12,924 nucleotides of DNA, taken from the NCBI GenBank assembly GCA_020355985.1, contig CP070628.1:1266029-1278952 (forward strand), written 5' to 3'. The notes beneath the pieces were generated by a model that was not told the origin of the DNA, ran no database searches, and saw only the letters and a list, made by a program, of their open reading frames with translations. Below are positions 11,280 through 12,924 of the stretch, piece after piece; the stretch's first letter is position 1; every line of letters starts with the position of its first letter. Source of the stretch: Nitrospirota bacterium. Its GTDB lineage: Bacteria > Nitrospirota > Nitrospiria > Nitrospirales > UBA8639. Both the position numbers and the translations under genes were made by a program.

Positions 11280-11363
11280 ATGAAAGAAAACACCAAATGG
11301 AGAAGGGACTGTTCAAAAAAATTGCCCAGTAAAGCCGCAGCCGAAGTGGCATGTGGAGCATAG
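11280..11363 (+). CDS. Possible 27-codon upstream reading frame before trpB
   Basis: An ATG at 11280 opens a 27-codon frame, beginning MKENTKWRR, that ends with TAG at 11361. It is basic at its N-terminus and has one Trp codon (residue 7). A purine run AAGAAGGG abuts the ATG but is too close for good ribosome binding. It would lie in the trpB leader if either internal promoter is used. It may be a chance frame; I give it low confidence. Confidence 0.15.
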   Translation: MKENTKWRRDCSKKLPSKAAAEVACGA

Positions 11364-11433
11364 ACCAGAGTATGTGAACGCAGCCCAGGGCCGAGTGCGC
11401 CGCTGGTGGAGTTTTCAACATTTCCCATTATCA

Positions 11434-12627
11434 ATGGCAACGTATCCTGACAAACATGGTCGCTTCGGGAAATTCGGGGGTATGTATGTACCCGAAACTC
11501 TGATGCCGGCAATGCACGAGCTTGACCAGGCCTATCAAAAGATCAAACGTGACAAACAATTTCAACAAGAATTTCAGGCCTGCCTCAAGAACTTTGTGGG
11601 TCGCCCCACTCCCCTCTATTTTGCGGAACGCCTGACCAAAACACTCGGTGGGGCAAAAATTTATCTTAAGCGAGAAGATCTCTGTCATACCGGTGCGCAT
11701 AAAATTAATAACACGGTAGGCCAAGCCCTGCTTACCCGCCGTATGAAAAAGAAACGCGTTATTGCCGAAACCGGTGCGGGGCAACATGGCGTAGCGGTCG
11801 CAACCGTTGCCGCCATGTTCGGACTCGAGGCCGAAATTTATATGGGGACGGAAGATATGGAGCGCCAAGCGCTCAACGTATTCCGGATGCGGCTATTGGG
11901 ATCAAACGTCACGGGAGTGAATGCCGGAAGCCGAACCTTAAAAGATGCCATCAGTGAAGCCATGCGTGACTGGACCACGAATGTGGCCACAACCCATTAT
12001 CTCCTGGGGTCCGTATTGGGTGCCCACCCCTATCCTATGATGATTCGAGATTTTCAATCGGTGATTGGTCGAGAAGCACGTAAACAAATTCTCTCCTTAG
12101 AGGGGCGGCTTCCCCACTGTCTCGTGGCCTGTGTGGGGGGCGGAAGCAATAGCATTGGGTTATTCTATCCGTTTGTCAAAGACACAAAGGTCAAAATGGT
12201 CGGTGTCGAAGCTGGTGGACTGGGCATCGAAAGCGGAAAGCATGCTGCACGTTTTTCCGGGGGAAAATCTGGCGTCTTGCATGGCACCATGACTTATCTG
12301 TTGCAAGACCAAGATGGCCAGGTCAATCTCACGCATTCCGTCTCGGCTGGCTTGGATTATCCAGCGGTCGGACCAGAACACAGCTTCTATCATGACACGG
12401 GACGCATTCACTACACCTCGGTGACCGACAAAGAGGCTCTTGCAGCATTCGACTTATTGTCTCAAGTCGAAGGCATCATACCAGCATTGGAAAGTGCTCA
12501 TGCGGTGGCAGAAGTCGTTAAAATTGCACCAACGATGAAGAAAAACCAGATTCTCGTAATGAATCTATCTGGCCGAGGAGACAAAGACGTTCAACAAATC
12601 GCCAATATGCGCGGCATCCCCCTCTAA
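11434..12627 (+). CDS. trpB: Tryptophan synthase beta subunit
   Basis: TrpB is the pyridoxal-phosphate subunit that joins indole, delivered by the tunnel from TrpA, to serine. The 397-residue product has standard TrpB1 length and N-terminus ([15 protein letters not shown]). The PLP Schiff-base lysine is K90 in GAHKINN. The glycine-rich phosphate-binding loop is GGGSNS (235-240), ETGAGQHG carries the catalytic glutamate, and GRGDKD is near the end. The ATG at 11434 was chosen because upstream in-frame GTG codons (11353, 11395) would add residues with no counterpart in known TrpB. No Shine-Dalgarno precedes the ATG. It lies after the operon's only long gap (225 bp) and is followed by trpA after 79 bp. 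Two tandem Trp codons lie in frame just upstream (11404-11409). Confidence 0.96.
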   Translation: MATYPDKHGRFGKFGGMYVPETLMPAMHELDQAYQKIKRDKQFQQEFQACLKNFVGRPTPLYFAERLTKTLGGAKIYLKREDLCHTGAHKINNTVGQALLTRRMKKKRVIAETGAGQHGVAVATVAAMFGLEAEIYMGTEDMERQALNVFRMRLLGSNVTGVNAGSRTLKDAISEAMRDWTTNVATTHYLLGSVLGAHPYPMMIRDFQSVIGREARKQILSLEGRLPHCLVACVGGGSNSIGLFYPFVKDTKVKMVGVEAGGLGIESGKHAARFSGGKSGVLHGTMTYLLQDQDGQVNLTHSVSAGLDYPAVGPEHSFYHDTGRIHYTSVTDKEALAAFDLLSQVEGIIPALESAHAVAEVVKIAPTMKKNQILVMNLSGRGDKDVQQIANMRGIPL

Positions 12628-12706
12628 TAGTTTCCTTGCCTTTGTCAGGAACAGTTAAGGGAGCTAGAGTCCTGAAAATTCGAGATCAACTATTCAAATA
12701 ACCACG

Positions 12707-12924
12707 ATGACTAACCGCATCCAAGAAACATTCGATGACTTAAAGGCCAAGGGGGCAAAGGCCCTTATCCCTTACATTATGGCCGGTGATCCTTCTTTGG
12801 ATGTAACGGAATCACTTGTTTTGACTTTGGCGGAAGGCGGAGCAGACCTGATTGAATTGGGTGTCCCGTTTTCTGATCCAATTGCCGATGGTCCCGTTAT
12901 TCAACAGGCAGCGGAACGTGCGCT
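12707..12924 (+). CDS. trpA: Tryptophan synthase alpha subunit, N-terminal part (cut by window end)
   Basis: TrpA splits indole-3-glycerol phosphate into glyceraldehyde 3-phosphate and indole, which passes to TrpB. Only 72 codons are in the window; the family usually has about 265 residues. The visible part has PYIMAGDPS and the catalytic region [15 protein letters not shown], with E50 and D61 matching the two catalytic acids of E. coli TrpA. The ATG at 12707 has no Shine-Dalgarno. The 79-bp gap after trpB is longer than the overlap or few bases often seen between trpB and trpA. I see a weak TTCC/GGAA stem there but no terminator. It is in the same orientation and presumably the last trp gene of the operon. 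Confidence 0.95.
   Translation, partial: MTNRIQETFDDLKAKGAKALIPYIMAGDPSLDVTESLVLTLAEGGADLIELGVPFSDPIADGPVIQQAAERA

Noticed and set aside
11353..11433. GTG 11353 as the trpB start
   Set aside because: It would add 27 residues absent from known TrpB proteins, while ATG 11434 gives the standard 397-residue enzyme.

Overview
The window is one stretch of a bacterial chromosome at roughly half GC. It is densely coded, and I saw no transposase, CRISPR array, tRNA or rRNA. The protein sequences, in particular a LysM lipoprotein of a style I associate with Nitrospira, together with the GC level, suggest Nitrospirota (a lower-GC Nitrospira-like lineage). This is inference from memory of the families and is held at about 0.5.

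Layout. Positions 1-386 hold no gene I can support. Positions 387-5387 carry three genes on the minus strand, transcribed in the order MoxR-like AAA+ ATPase (4431-5387), a 631-residue protein of unknown function (2444-4339), then NAD-dependent DNA ligase ligA (387-2408). A 202-bp divergent intergenic region follows. A LysM lipoprotein (5590-6285) is then read on the plus strand and closed by a strong intrinsic terminator (6315-6366). From 6434 to the window end lies a tryptophan biosynthesis operon in the order trpE-trpG-trpD-trpC-trpF-trpB-trpA, with trpA cut off by the window edge after 72 codons.

How the genes work together. TrpE and TrpG form anthranilate synthase. TrpD, TrpF and TrpC carry anthranilate to indole-3-glycerol phosphate, and TrpA and TrpB make tryptophan from it. 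All active-site motifs I looked for are present, so the pathway looks functional. The 225-bp gap between trpF and trpB is the only long gap in the operon. It carries two overlapping promoter-like signals and a perfect 16-bp palindrome, so trpBA may be controlled separately from trpEGDCF. The trpE promoter-like signal sits so close to the trpE ATG that the message may be leaderless.

The least explained part is the ATPase/unknown-protein pair. The ATPase is a clear MoxR-type AAA+ protein. Its neighbour has an N-terminal region that may be a degenerate TraB/ChaN-like (DUF5682-like) domain, and no von Willebrand factor A protein, the usual MoxR partner, is in view. Across the window, almost no gene start has a good Shine-Dalgarno sequence; the lipoprotein is the clear exception.
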